Of a stretch of DNA of 64,000 nt, positions 23,080 to 33,197 are shown one piece after another (positions within the stretch are counted from its first letter, which is position 1; each line of letters begins with the position of its first letter). The stretch comes from Panicum virgatum. Its lineage: Eukaryota > Streptophyta > Magnoliopsida > Poales > Poaceae. The notes below the pieces were generated by a model. That model ran no database searches. It worked only from the letters and a program-made list of their open reading frames with translations, and was not told where the DNA came from. The DNA lies in NCBI RefSeq assembly GCF_016808335.1, contig NC_053139.1, positions 19,902,782-19,966,781 on the forward strand, written 5' to 3'. A program made the translations under genes and the position numbers.

Positions 23080-25157
23080 ATGTCGGATGTCCGGGAGCGG
23101 CTGCCGTGGGGGAAGTCCACCGCCATAGAGGCGGTTCTGGAGCAACTGGTCGCCGACCGGCTGCTACCGATGAACATCAGCTCGGAGCGGTCGGCGTGGA
23201 TTTCCCCGTGGCCGGAGGAGACTGAGCCGAACCCCCCCGAAGGCTACGTCGTGAGCCTCGTGCGTCTGCACGAGCGGGGATTCGGCGTCCCCGTCAGTAG
23301 GTTCATACGGGCTTTGTGCGAGCACTATGGAGAAGAGCTGCACAACTTCGGCCCCAATTCCATCTCGCATGCGGCAGTCTTCGTTGCCGTCTGCGAGGGG
23401 TACCTGGGGATCGAAGCCCACTGGGATCTGTGGATCCACCTGTTCCGCGGTGAGCTCTTCGTCGAGAACGTGAGGGGGCAACTGAAGAGGTTCGCACGCA
23501 CCGGAGGCCTGATGCTCCATCTGCGCCTGAGCCGGAAGAACCTCTACATCCCCAACAAGATGACCACGAACAACGCCGGGTGGAATCGTGGGTGGTTCTA
23601 CTTGCGCAACTTCGGCAACAAGCTCCCGGCCTTCACCAACAAGGTGCTTCGGGAGAGACCAGCCAAGTGGGACTGGGGGGTGTCACCCCCAGCGCACCAA
23701 GCCAGGATCGAGGTCCTCACTGAGGCGCTGGAGGACGTCGACGGTGCTGCTCTGACGGAGAGGAGCCTGCCAATTTTTGGCCTCACCCCCGGGGTCCCAG
23801 CCTCGGGCTCGAGGACGTCGACGGTGCTGCTCCCTCGAGGCATCGCTGCTCGGAGGGCCAGGAATGCGGTGGCAGAGTTCCCCGACGACGCAAACGATCT
23901 CTGGGAGATCAAGATGCACCCCGAGCCGGAGTACATTTCAGTGGTGAGTCTCGATTTCAACCCGTTGTCGATTTGTGTTATTCCTTTCCCCTTCCTGCTT
24001 CCTGACTCCGATTTGACTGCATTTTGCAGGGGGTGGGCCATAAGTGCCACCCCTCGAGGCCTCCGATCCCGGAGGAACGCGAGGTCAACCGCCTTCACGC
24101 AGAGGCGGTGAAGAAGCGGAAGGAAGCGGTGGAGGCGGCCGCTGACAGGAAAAGGAGGAGGAAGGGGAAGCCGCTGCCCGTTACGCCCGAGTCCACGAGT
24201 GAGGAGGAGGAGGACACCTCGGATGCCGAGGCCCACCTTCCGGGTGATGGCGAGGTGGCAACAGGTGCGGATTCCCCGCCGGTCTATCAAGAGGCTGGCG
24301 ATGAGGACGCGCCAGCGGCGCCGCGTGAGGTGAGGCCCGCATCGGGGCTGTTGGCGGACCCGCCCCTCGCGGGGACGGAGTGGAGGTCGCCCACGCCAGT
24401 GGCGGGGCAAAGGTCGGCAGATCATCTACGCCCGCGACAGAGCGGAGGTCGCCCCTGCCAGCGACGGGCGAGGGGGGCCCCGTGCCTGTGATGTCGACGG
24501 GCGGCGGTCGGTCCGCGGCAAGCGCGGGGACGCCCGCGCAGACGGCCTTGAGGCCTCAGGCGGGTTCGAGGACGACACCCTCCGATCAGTCGTCGAGGGG
24601 CGTCAGCGTGCCGCGGGCCCGAAGGAGTGGCACGGGTAAACGCAGCATGAGTGCCCGGTCCAGGTGAGTGCTCGAAATTTCGATGTTGTTGGGTTCTAGT
24701 CTTTCGTAGCTTATCTTCGTTTTTTTTATCAGAGCTGAGGCAGCAAGTGGCAGACGAGACTGCGGCGAAGGAGACGGTCAACACAGCGCTCATGGCGGCG
24801 CAGGCGGAGTACGCTGACCTGGAGCGGACCGCCGTGAGCGTGTGCCAGGAGCTCGAGGGGGAGGGCGCCGTCTCCGGTAGCTCGGTGATCAGCCACCTGC
24901 GAATGCTAGGTGGCCAGATCGCCGAGCATGCCAAGAGCACCTTCCGCCTCGGTGTCCTACGAGCCCTCGCCGTGGCCTCGACGCATTACATCATGGATCT
25001 CCAGAGGGTGTCATCGGGGTACGTCGTTCCCAACGACGCCGATGCAGACGCCGAGGAGTTCGCCACAGCCTTAGCCAAGAAGCTCGAAGCCGACATCCCC
25101 CCGATAGCCGAGTTCGATGCTGTTGCAGATCCACAAAGTGGGGATGATTACCTGTAG
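23080..25157 (+). pseudogene. Tat additional ORF with PF04195-type domain
   Basis: Exon 1 (23080-23943) carries the domain known in Pfam as putative gypsy type transposon (Transposase_28): YVVSLVRLHERGFGVPVSRF, ALCEHYGEELHNFGPN, VFVAVCEGYLGIEAHWDLW. A phase-0 GT-AG intron (23944-24029) joins to exon 2, a basic then acidic low-complexity region (RKRRRKGKPLP, SEEEEDTSD). After a second intron (about 24664-24732) exon 3 encodes a coiled-coil and helical end, LRQQVADETAAKE, ending at 25155-25157 with TAG. A frameshift lies near 24380-24420 and the exon 2-3 junction is out of phase, so it is damaged. It runs opposite to gag-pol. Its role is unknown; the Pfam name does not imply transposase activity. 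Confidence 0.85.
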
Positions 25158-25753
25158 GGAAACTGGGCCTCGGAGCCCATGTAATGGATTAGCACTCGTT
25201 GTAATTGTAATTGTACTTGTGAATTTAAGAAATTCGTTATTATTAAATCGACAGTGTGGCCCATAGAGGCCTTGTGCATTCGAGCCCGTGTTTTCTTTAC
25301 TCTACTTCTGTGTTCTCGTACGCGACTTAGGTAAACTTCTACGAGGAGTTTCGCGTTCATAAGCGACGTAGGCGTGGGGTGGTGAGGGGGGTGCCGTTTC
25401 CCGGAGGCGTAGGCGACCCCACGACTCGGCCGGCCCCGTACCATAGTGCTTATGCCTCGCGTCCGTTTTTTCCAAGTGTACGAGAAACTTAGAGACGGAA
25501 GTTTTTCGAAAAAAACATTGGCGATTTTTGAGGACGTTCGGGGGTTCCCCCCGTAGTAGCCCCCGAGGGAGGCTTGGCTTTGCCGAGGGTAAAGCCAGGC
25601 ATACCTCAGTGTTCGTGCGCATCCGAGCCCCCGAGGGTCCGGAAGGTTCCCAAAAATAAACAAGTAAAGCATACTTCTTTATTATTTTGGGAAATCGAAA
25701 ATGCGAGTACAAACAATGTACAAATAGCTCGGAACTCTAAGGATAGAAGCGAC

Positions 25754-25870
25754 GTAGCTGCTATATGTTCCAAGCATTGGTGAAGACTTCGCCGTTTTCG
25801 TTCGCCAGCTTGTACGTGCCGGGCTTGAGCACATCGGCGATGATGTATGGGCCTTCCCATGGTCTCGGCG
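25754..25870 (-). pseudogene. Gypsy pol C-terminal remnant
   Basis: The minus strand reads RPWEGPYIIADVLKPGTYKL then ENGEVFTNAWNI followed by a stop, the usual end of plant gypsy polyproteins (after integrase). Upstream pol is missing. This fixes the coding direction of the Tat element. Confidence 0.85.
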
Positions 25871-26119
25871 AAGTTGGTGTTGGACGAAGAAGCGTAGGAG
25901 GCAGCGTTGCGTATCCCGATGCGGAAGGGCGACGCCGCAGTCACGCTCCCTGGGAGGCACTAGGGCTGCAGTTGATGATGGTGTCGGCGCAGCTGACGCC
26001 GAAGCACGTGATGACGAAGCGATTGCCCCGTCGGCCGCGACGCTGAGCCATGACATTGCAGCCTCAACCCACGTGGGAGAGCTGAGGCGTGCCGCCCGTC
26101 GCCGCTCTGCGCGCGCTTG

Positions 26120-26314
26120 TCACGAGTGCTGGCTCGAGCGCCTGTTGCGCCGGGCTGGTGAAGTCGGAGTGTCCGGGTTGCGTCTAGGCGAGAGGAGCTC
26201 CATGAGGTAACCGTTGCCGGTTGCTCTGAACTCGAGACTCCCGAACCAGATCACGTATCCTGCTAGAAGCGGATCCGAGATGCCCATGGGGTATGGGTTG
26301 GATCTGCTCTCCAT
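26120..26314 (-). pseudogene. Gag N-terminal remnant
   Basis: A 64-codon minus frame opens MESRSNPYPMGISDPL right after the leader of the Tat element and stops after SSQHS. Only about 300 bp separate it from the pol remnant, so several kb of gag-pol have been lost. The gag assignment rests on position rather than a recognised domain. Confidence 0.5.
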
Positions 26315-26381
26315 CCCTGGAGATCAAATAGGAACAAAAGAGAAAATGTCACGCAGCGCTGCCCCTACCTGGCGCGCTGTT

Positions 26382-27738
26382 GGCGCTCCTTAAGTATCCA
26401 TTTTTATCCCCTATTTAACTTTGATAATGGCATAAATTTAATATCAAAATCACTAACCATCCTAACCTTGGCCCAATTATTGGTCGTTTTCGCGTTTGCA
26501 CATATATTTTGGAGGTACTTCGTTTTTGCAGGTTTTTGGCCAATTTTGGAGCATGAAATGACGAGGCCCACGATCACGCGATGACATGAAGAAAGACGAA
26601 GGCCAAAGCCCGAACAAAGGACCGAAGGCCATGATGATTAGAGGCCCGTTCGTGCACATCCACCCTCCAATAAAGCCCACAAGATAAGATCAAGATACTT
26701 CGGGGCTAAGCAAAGCAAAGAGAGATTTAAGGAAGGATTTTCATCCTTCCCTTTCCCTCGAAGAAATCTCGAAGATAACGACGTCTAATGGGGCGCAATC
26801 ATGAAAGGCATAAACTCTAGAAGATTCCAGGAGACTTGGGGAGAAAGAAGGACACGAGACGGCTAAGGAATGAGCCAGGCCGGCCGGTCTAGGCCCATTG
26901 GGCCGGTCGGCCCAGCCCTTTTTTAGGTCGGTTCGGCCTCCCCTTTTTCCTAGGGTTTCCTGAGGCTATTTAAAGACCCCTCCCCAAGGTTCACGCAGAG
27001 ATCAATTCGGGAGACGACGCCAAGGAGCAGAGAAGATAGAGGGACACCTCTCGGAGAGCCGAGGGTCATGCTAGTTGTCTAGGGTTTGCCCTAGCCGATG
27101 TGGGAACCTTGCAAGGAAGACCATGTCGGAGTTCTGGAGCTAGGATCATGAAGATCAAGGTAGGGCCCCGGTTGTGATCTTGTGATGTACAATCATTCAT
27201 GGTGAAGTTATTTGTGATTCCGAATGTTTAGCGACCATGTTCTCTCTTTCGATTTCGTTCTTTTCTTTGGGTTTGCTTCATCCTAGATCTATTATCGAGA
27301 TAGATCGCTTATCATGATCTTGTAGTCATGGTGGCTAGAGGTTCATGGCGGAACTACCAAAGGGGGTTCGTTCAAAAGGGGGGCGTCGTGACATGCCGTC
27401 TCCACAGAGTAGGCAGAGTATTGAGGGATCGGATTGGAGATTTTGGATTTAAAGAGGCTTTTCATTGAGATTCACATCTACCTTACTTCACTTCATCTAG
27501 CTGGAACTACAACATATGCATGATCTAGGTGATCTAGATTGGTTATCTCTAACTTTCTCTCGCAACCTTCGGTGTTTGTCGTTTTTAGTAGATTAGATTC
27601 GTTTTACACCACATCAACACAAAGGAATTTCTATGTTAGTAGATCGTTTCTTGTCTCTTTGATTCCGTGGATTGATAAACATTGGGGGAATACTCTGAGG
27701 GAAAAGCTACACGAAACCATGCACTTGCGGTATACAAA
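26382..27738 (+). mobile_element. Truncated LTR from another retroelement
   Basis: It starts TGTTGGCGCTCCTTAAG and ends GCACTTGCGGTATACAAAT without a CA terminus. It includes the phrase GATTGATAAACATTGGGGGA, common near LTR ends of grass gypsy elements. Its left edge cuts the Tat leader/primer-site zone and its right edge meets the Tat LTR 516 bp inside that LTR's end. An insertion followed by a deletion across its 3' edge is the simplest reading. Confidence 0.7.
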
Positions 27739-28725
27739 TCGTCCTTGGTCTTGCGGAGATCACGCCGGCATCCTGCCAGCCCCAGCAGGTGGCGTGGTCG
27801 TCTCTGTAGGGTGTACAGTCTTACAAACGTGGCGTGGTGGCGTTTCGTGGGCCCTGCAGGCCAAGGTCTTGCATACACATGTGTGCCAGCGGTAGCGGGG
27901 CGGTCCCGGACCCCCCTGGGCGGAGTACTATAGCGTGCACTAAGGGGTCCGGGAGACACGTGGAGGTCCCGGACCCCCTCGAGGGGGGAGGTCCGGGCCT
28001 CCGGCTGCTAGTGCTGGACGTCCCTCCTTGAGGGGCACGTGGCAACACCGGACCCCTTCCCGAGCAGGGAGCGGGTCCGAGGCCATAGGTGTGGTGAGGT
28101 GGAGTCCGGACAGCAGGAATTGGCAGAATAGTAACGGGAACTGTGCCGAGCACGTCTCATCCCGCGTCGCAGGTTCCCACAGCGCTGCCACAGCGTCCGG
28201 GATGGCGGAGCAGTGACCGGAGTTGGCGGACGGGACTCCGGTCACAGCCACTGTGGGGGGATGGCGGCCTGACGTCGTCGGTCCTGGGCGCTGTGGAGGA
28301 GTGGTTGGCCTTTAATGCCTCCGTACGACGGGCGGGTGAGCGGAAGGGTCGTTTGTCCTTTCCGTCGAGGGGTGGGCTCGAGCAAGGCGGAGACGATTCG
28401 CCCCGCTCGAGGGTAGGTTCTCTACCCTCGAGCGAGGCGGAGATGATTTGCCTGCTCGAGGGTAGGTTCACTACGCTCGAGCGAGGCGGAGATGCGGGAC
28501 GCAATCGAGGGTCCCGATGGGAGCCCTCGAGCGAGACGGAGATCACCCTGCGGGTCCGAGGGGGGTGCGGATGGGCCGCGTGCTGGGCTTCTTTGAGTCC
28601 TTTCCTTTCTTCCAGATTGGAAGGAGGCCGTGGGCCTTCGTGGGCTCAGTTGCCTAATATGTGTTTGCATTTTTAGGGTGACCTTAGTACCCCGATTAGG
28701 GTATCCCTAATCGTGGTACCTGACA
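27739..28725 (-). repeat. 5' LTR of the Tat element, truncated
   Basis: Matches 19505-20495. It lacks the last 516 bp (TATA box, R and U5). Ends TGACA, then TSD GGTAC. Confidence 0.9.
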
Positions 28726-28730
28726 GGTAC

Positions 28731-29083
28731 TGTCCATGGCACTAGTAGTTTGTGTAAAAGGGATGGCTGACCTTTATGAAACAATGTATGAAACAATATG
28801 CCAGGCTCTTATGAACTGTTAGTTTGTGCAATAGGGATGGCTCCCTAAGTATGGAATGATGTGTCAAGGAACTTGGATAATGTTCTCCCCTATGTATGAA
28901 AGTAATGGTGCCTAGTCAGTGACCACTTTGTTGTGATGTGTTTTGATTTTTCAGCATGCATTGGGGCTTGAAAACATGTTGTGTCAAGTTCAGAAAATGG
29001 CCATACATGAATTTGTCTGAAACAATACATTAGTCTACATTAAGGAGTACATTAGTCTACATTAAGGAATACATTAGTTCAAT
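28731..29083. repeat. 3' flank of GRF gene with tandem repeat
   Basis: Sequence that directly followed the GRF gene before the Tat insertion. 29026-29080 holds three copies of ACATTAGTCTACATTAAGGA-like 19-20 bp units. GGGATGGCT phrases repeat at 28760 and 28838. It lies between two convergent genes. Confidence 0.55.
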
Positions 29084-29392
29084 TCACTTTTTGCAGTGAA
29101 AGATGAGCACTCCCAGAAAAACTACAAACACAAGCCGCAGCACTACATCCTTGGAAGGGAAGACCTTCATGCACTTCTTTTCTGGGAAGATCTTGCACTC
29201 ATTTTGGGGCTTCTTATCATCCATCATGCCACCAGTCGCCTGAAGGAATCCTTGGTATGCATTGATAGCTTGTTCAACTGACTTGAACTTCTTGTAGTTG
29301 GAGTGACTAAACACTGAAACTTGGGCGTTGCATAAACCCCAGTCCTCATACACACCTGGTCGCCTCCCACGGAAAACCACATACCAAGTCAT
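29084..29392 (-). CDS. RNase H1 N-terminal-domain protein with membrane tail
   Basis: 102 codons on the minus strand. Residues 2-50 are the RNase H1 N-terminal / viroplasmin-like fold: WYVVFRGRRPGVYEDWGLCN, then FSHSNYKKFKSVEQAINAY. In the family this small domain binds RNA:DNA hybrids or dsRNA; the RNase H catalytic domain is absent. After a short charged linker the C-terminus is hydrophobic (VLRLVFVVFLGVLIFHC) and ends KK, a likely tail anchor. The start is the first Met, directly before the domain. It faces the GRF gene tail to tail, and the Myb and transposase genes lie upstream on the same strand. More exons 5' are possible. The domain call is firm; the role is unknown. Similar plant genes exist in many copies. 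Confidence 0.75.
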   Translation of the reverse strand: MTWYVVFRGRRPGVYEDWGLCNAQVSVFSHSNYKKFKSVEQAINAYQGFLQATGGMMDDKKPQNECKIFPEKKCMKVFPSKDVVLRLVFVVFLGVLIFHCKK

Positions 29393-29395
29393 TTG

Positions 29396-29822
29396 TGTTC
29401 CCTAATATTTGAAGAAATGATCAGAATTCATCATCACAAAACAGAGGTAGTATGCATCACAGAAGTAAAACCATAGTCATAAAGGAAATTGCTCTGACTG
29501 CACATACATCACGCATACAAATACAGTTCTAGTATGCATCATGCATAAGGTGCATACACAGTGTTCTGGTATGCAAGTATGCATGCTTCACTTGTGTTAA
29601 GTTACATGTTTAATGTCTAGCATTACTGATAATCCTGTCACAATAGCCCTAAAGCTACAGCAGCAGCTAACCTAAGTCAAAAAACCACCAGGAGGTAAGA
29701 TTCTGTCACAGTTGCCATAAACCGACAGCAGGATCATTACTGAAAGATCCCAAAAAAAGCAGTCAGTACCACCACCTAGCACATCAACCAAAGAAGTTGG
29801 TCTTCAGCAGATGATCCCTCAT
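29396..29822. other. Spacer, no gene seen
   Basis: AT-rich, with short repeats of the phrase TATGCATCA/TGCATCATGCAT (29450-29590). Nothing coding recognised. Confidence 0.4.
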
Positions 29823-30732
29823 CTAGTAGTCCTTGTCTTCCTCATCCATCTCCAAGAAAGTCTCGGTTGTACCCTTGTGCATCATAAGGTAATTGATGTA
29901 GTACATCTGGGCATCCTTGGTGAACTCTGGGACATCCATGACTGCCCTGTATAGCCCTAGAGTACTAGCTCTGATAGCATTGGACAGTCCATCAACAGAC
30001 TTGGTCAGACCACCATATAGTTCAGCTTCATCTTCAGTTAATCCTCTCTTCCTCTTGCCAGTGCCGGAGCCTTCAACTTTTCCTTTTCCTTTTTCCTTTG
30101 GCATCTGTAGTGTTGGCAGTCTGAGTGGCCACTGTTGTCTTGGGAGCTTCAGCATCTAGATCAATAGTCTCTTGGTCTTGAGGATCTCCAAGTGGTTCAG
30201 AAGAACCCATTGCAAACCTTCCTGTTGCTACTCCACTGCCAAAAATGTTTTGCATCTGCAAGTAGTTGATGATAGGAGTGTTCAGAAACTCTGCATCCTT
30301 GGGGTGGTCCTGTAGTCATTTGCATATATTAGTTCATGACATAGACATAGACATGGCATATATCTGTACTGCAGATATGTACCCATTTGGTCAGATTAAG
30401 GTTATTACCTTGATGTACCCATTGTAGTGATCCTCTTCGAATGAAATGACATAGCTCTCCTCATTCCATAAGGCACCGCTGATATCTTTGAGCCTGCATA
30501 TCTTGTGCTACCTTGATCTCCATTTACGCAGATGGTTGTACACCTGGTTACCTGTCACTTGCACATTGGCAAACTCCACCAGGTGTTTGGCAACTTGGTT
30601 AAGATGCACTTCCTTGAAGCCCTTGTCAGTTTTCAGCCCTTCCCCAACCAAGTCAGAAAAGCGGCGCAGGATAAAGCCAAACATGACACTTGTCCATGTC
30701 AGCCTACCAGCACCGCCATTTCCCTGAGCCAC
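29823..30732 (-). pseudogene. Myb/SANT-like protein of PIF/Harbinger (ORF1)
   Basis: Exon 1 (30732-30409) encodes a Myb/SANT-like DNA-binding domain: RLTWTSVMFGFILRRF, KTDKGFKEVHLNQVAKHL, VTGNQVYNHLRKW, then LKDISGALWNEESYVI. A GT-AG intron (30408-30310) leads to exon 2 (30309-29823), with DHPKDAEFLNTPI, a Lys/Arg-rich stretch (possible nuclear signal) and a helical end DVPEFTKDAQMYYINYLMMH. In PIF/Pong elements this protein binds the terminal repeats and partners the transposase. Lesions: TAG at 30505-30507 where relatives have Trp, and a one-base shift in the purine run near 30090. It follows the transposase on the same strand. Confidence 0.85.
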
Positions 30733-31029
30733 ATTGGGTTCTCTCGCACCCAGATTCCCCTCAACCTCAGCACCATCCCCCCTCCCCCAAAAATGTCAGC
30801 CATCCCTAAAATTTCATCCATATCATACAATTCTATAGCATTAATTCAAGTCATAGCAGCACAATCAGAAAAGCAATGTTATGTGTTAACAACAGACAAT
30901 GCAACAAACAAGTATGCAGAATAAATTATTTGTAAGTTCATCATTGCTCTAGTAGATAGTCTCATCAACAGCATCTGTTCATTACACTTCATTGTTGAAT
31001 ACAACAACATCCAGCAGCAAAAATAAAAT

Positions 31030-32376
31030 TCAGTTCCTGTAGCTCCCCCTAGTAGCCCACATCTCAGCACAATAGGCATCCCTTTTGGCTGCCCAGGTTG
31101 CATTGTCCATCATCTGATCATTGGGTATGGCTTCATTGGAAGGATTTGGCTCCCAAGTGTCTTCATCAGGAAATGATCATCATAACCATGCCTGATGATC
31201 TAGTTGTGTATGATACAACAGGCAAGCACTAGCTTAACTTGGGTAGGGTAAGGATGGAAAGGCTTGTTATACAATATCTTGAATCTATTCTTCAATGCAC
31301 CAAAAGCCCTTTCCACAGTGACTCTGAGTGATGAGTGCCTAAGGTTGAATAGTTCTCTAGCATTTTGTGGAGACCTAGTGCCATACTCCCTGAGATGGTA
31401 CCTAGTGCCTCTGTATGGGGGGAGAAATCCAGGTCTGCAGGCATACCAAGCATCAACCAAGTAGAATTTTCCTAACAAATATCAGGTGAGCTGTATCAGA
31501 GGACATCATAGTTTCTGGAATTAGTAAATTGAGGTGTTGGTCTGCTGTGTATGTACCTTGGGGGACCTGAAGCCCATCAGGCCTTTGGAGGGCATCAGCA
31601 AGAATAAGGGCATCATGTGCAGAGCCCTCCCAGCCAGCTAAGACATAAGTGAACCTTAGATCAAAATCTACAGCTGCTAAAATATTTTGAGTGGTGGTGT
31701 GCTTCCTTCCCAGAAATGTTGCTCTATGTTTTTCAGGAACTGTGGCCAAAACATGAGTCCCATCAATAGCACCCACACAGTCCTACATCATTGTATAAGA
31801 GTGAGAACTTTATCTTAGTCTTAGGCCTAAAATTATTTAAAGCATTGGACCAGTAGGTATGTTTGTGCTAACCTTCAAATAGGGATACCACCTACGGCTG
31901 TTCCATATTTTTGAAGGTACTGAAGAAGAGGGTACAACTATCAGCTCATTCCTGAGCTCACCAACTACATACAGAACTTCCTGGAAGTGCCTACTGATGG
32001 TTTCTGTGGACCTTCTAAAGGAAAATTTTATGCAACTGAACTGTTGGTTATGGCCCACAACATGTAGAAACATGGCAACTTGCTCCTCAATGGTGCAGTG
32101 AATTGTACCCTTCAGTAACTCTCTGCTACGAAACAGATCACACAGCTGATAGAAAGGGGCCCTTCTCATCCTAAGAAGCTCTACAGACTGGGTATTAGAG
32201 GAGTTGTAGATGTAGCTTAGGTTGCTTTGGCGCTCCTCATCCCTAGCAGACATTGGGGCATAACTGATAGATGGTCGAGACCGACTCCTAATCCTAGCAA
32301 TGAACCAGGTGCAGAGAACAACTACTACTGCAGCTCCCCTACGAACCATGATCAGACACAACTCAGCAGGATCCAT
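31030..32376 (-). pseudogene. PIF-type Harbinger transposase
   Basis: Three exons: 32376-31873, 31782-31557 and 31471-31030, GT-AG and in phase. Exon 1 has a hydrophobic start then the helix-turn-helix-like DUF8040 region (MRRAPFYQLCDLFRSRELL, TIEEQVAMFLHVVGHN, FRRSTETISRHFQEVL). The DDE catalytic triad is present: D175 in GAIDGTH, D225 in SAHDALIL and E297 in VERAFGALK. DAWYACRPGFLPPYRG is the family box between the second Asp and the Glu. Lesions are late: TAG at 31200-31202 in place of Trp after ACCIIHN, and a frameshift soon after. The expected end (RDAYCAEMWATRGSYRN) lies in the shifted frame. The core is intact and could be read through residue 333. Start chosen at the second Met, before DPAEL. 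Confidence 0.9.
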
Positions 32377-32995
32377 GGCTACAGAATGGCACAACAGAGA
32401 CAAATAAGAAAACATTAAGGCAAAACACGTTCTGCTGCTGGCGTTGAAATATTACAGCTAATGTTATGTTAAATGGCACGGCTGCAGCATGAGGCATGCG
32501 CCAACCAGTGCCAAAATCTATCATCGACCACTACATAGAGCTCAAAAACAGGGTTTATTTCAATTTCATGCAGTCAAAAAAAGAATGCATCAGTTCAGTA
32601 CTTCAAGGCCACTCGTGCGCCAGATCTACAAGAAATCGCCAATAAACAATTCAGATCTACACATATGCTACCATACACATGGAATCAGTCAAGCTAACTG
32701 GCGGATCTATGCATGAACGGACAACACCGAGAACAAATTCAACTATTGCGAGCACAAAGTAAAAAGAAAGTCAACCGAAATCAAGAGGAGGCGGAGACGG
32801 GCGGAGAGAAACAAGCAAAGAAGGCCCAGAGCCGTTACCAGCGAACCTCCGGTCGACGAACCCTAGGTCGGAGTGTGCGAGAGCGACAGAGGAAGGCGAG
32901 AGAGAGAGAGCTCGAGGAAAGGAAGAGGTGGCGGTCGGGAGTGAACAGTTCGGGGGAGAGAGGGGGGGGGGGGGGGCGGTAACCCTAGCGGACAC
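32377..32995 (-). other. Leader of the PIF transposase gene
   Basis: 5' untranslated region on the minus strand, with a G/C homopolymer at 32962-32976. Small plus frames (32713-32982) are Arg/Glu-rich accidents. Confidence 0.45.
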
Positions 32996-33001
32996 TTCCG
33001 C

Positions 33002-33009
33002 TTATATAC
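33002..33009 (-). promoter_or_regulatory. TATA box for PIF transposase
   Basis: The minus strand reads CCGTATATAAGCGG, 0.63 kb upstream of the start codon, followed by a GC-rich leader. Placement fits a promoter just inside the transposon end. Confidence 0.6.
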
Positions 33010-33197
33010 GGTGGCTACCCAGCGCACCAGCTCGCATCCGCGGAGCCGCGCGGCGCCCTCCCTCCGCACAAGCGTAGCCTAGCCCGATTAGTACGCCCGA
33101 ATTGGCTGCATAAACTTAGCCAGGCCACGGGCCTCATTTTGCTCAACGGGGGCCTGGCTAAAGGCAATATACAGGTAACTAAACATGGCCTTCTTTA

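Larger units (their letters stand above)
18989..28725 (-). mobile_element. Ty3/gypsy Tat-type element, deletion derivative
   Basis: Perfect 5-bp duplications GGTAC (18984-18988 and 28726-28730) bound the element. Read on the minus strand, the 5' LTR begins TGTCAGGTACCACG at 28725 and the 3' LTR ends CACCGACA at 18989. Orientation is fixed by the minus-strand LTR TATA box, the leader after GCGCGCCAGGTAGGGG (about 26380), a gag-start remnant, a pol C-terminal remnant, and a polypurine tract (CCTCGGGGGCTAC) just before the 3' LTR. Plus-strand ORF 23080-25157 is then an antisense additional ORF, as described for Tat elements such as Grande and RIRE2. Nearly all gag-pol is deleted, and 26382-27738 is a foreign LTR piece. 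Confidence 0.88.

Noticed and set aside
23080..23943. PF04195 domain taken as a DNA transposase
   Set aside because: The Pfam name is historical. Context (LTRs, gag and pol remnants, polypurine tract) shows a Tat retroelement additional ORF.
18989..28725. Plus orientation for the Tat element, based on the large plus ORF
   Set aside because: The LTR TATA box, pol C-terminus, leader and polypurine tract all point to minus.
29084..29392. Viroplasmin-like domain as a sign of an integrated caulimovirus
   Set aside because: The same fold is the RNase H1 N-terminal domain common in plant genes; no viral movement, coat or polymerase sequence is nearby.
17693..33190. TIRs proving one Harbinger element around GRF to transposase
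   Set aside because: TGTTTGGTT-type phrases occur at both sides (17052 and 33803 reversed), but similarity stops after about ten bases and the flanking trinucleotides do not match; kept only as a hypothesis.
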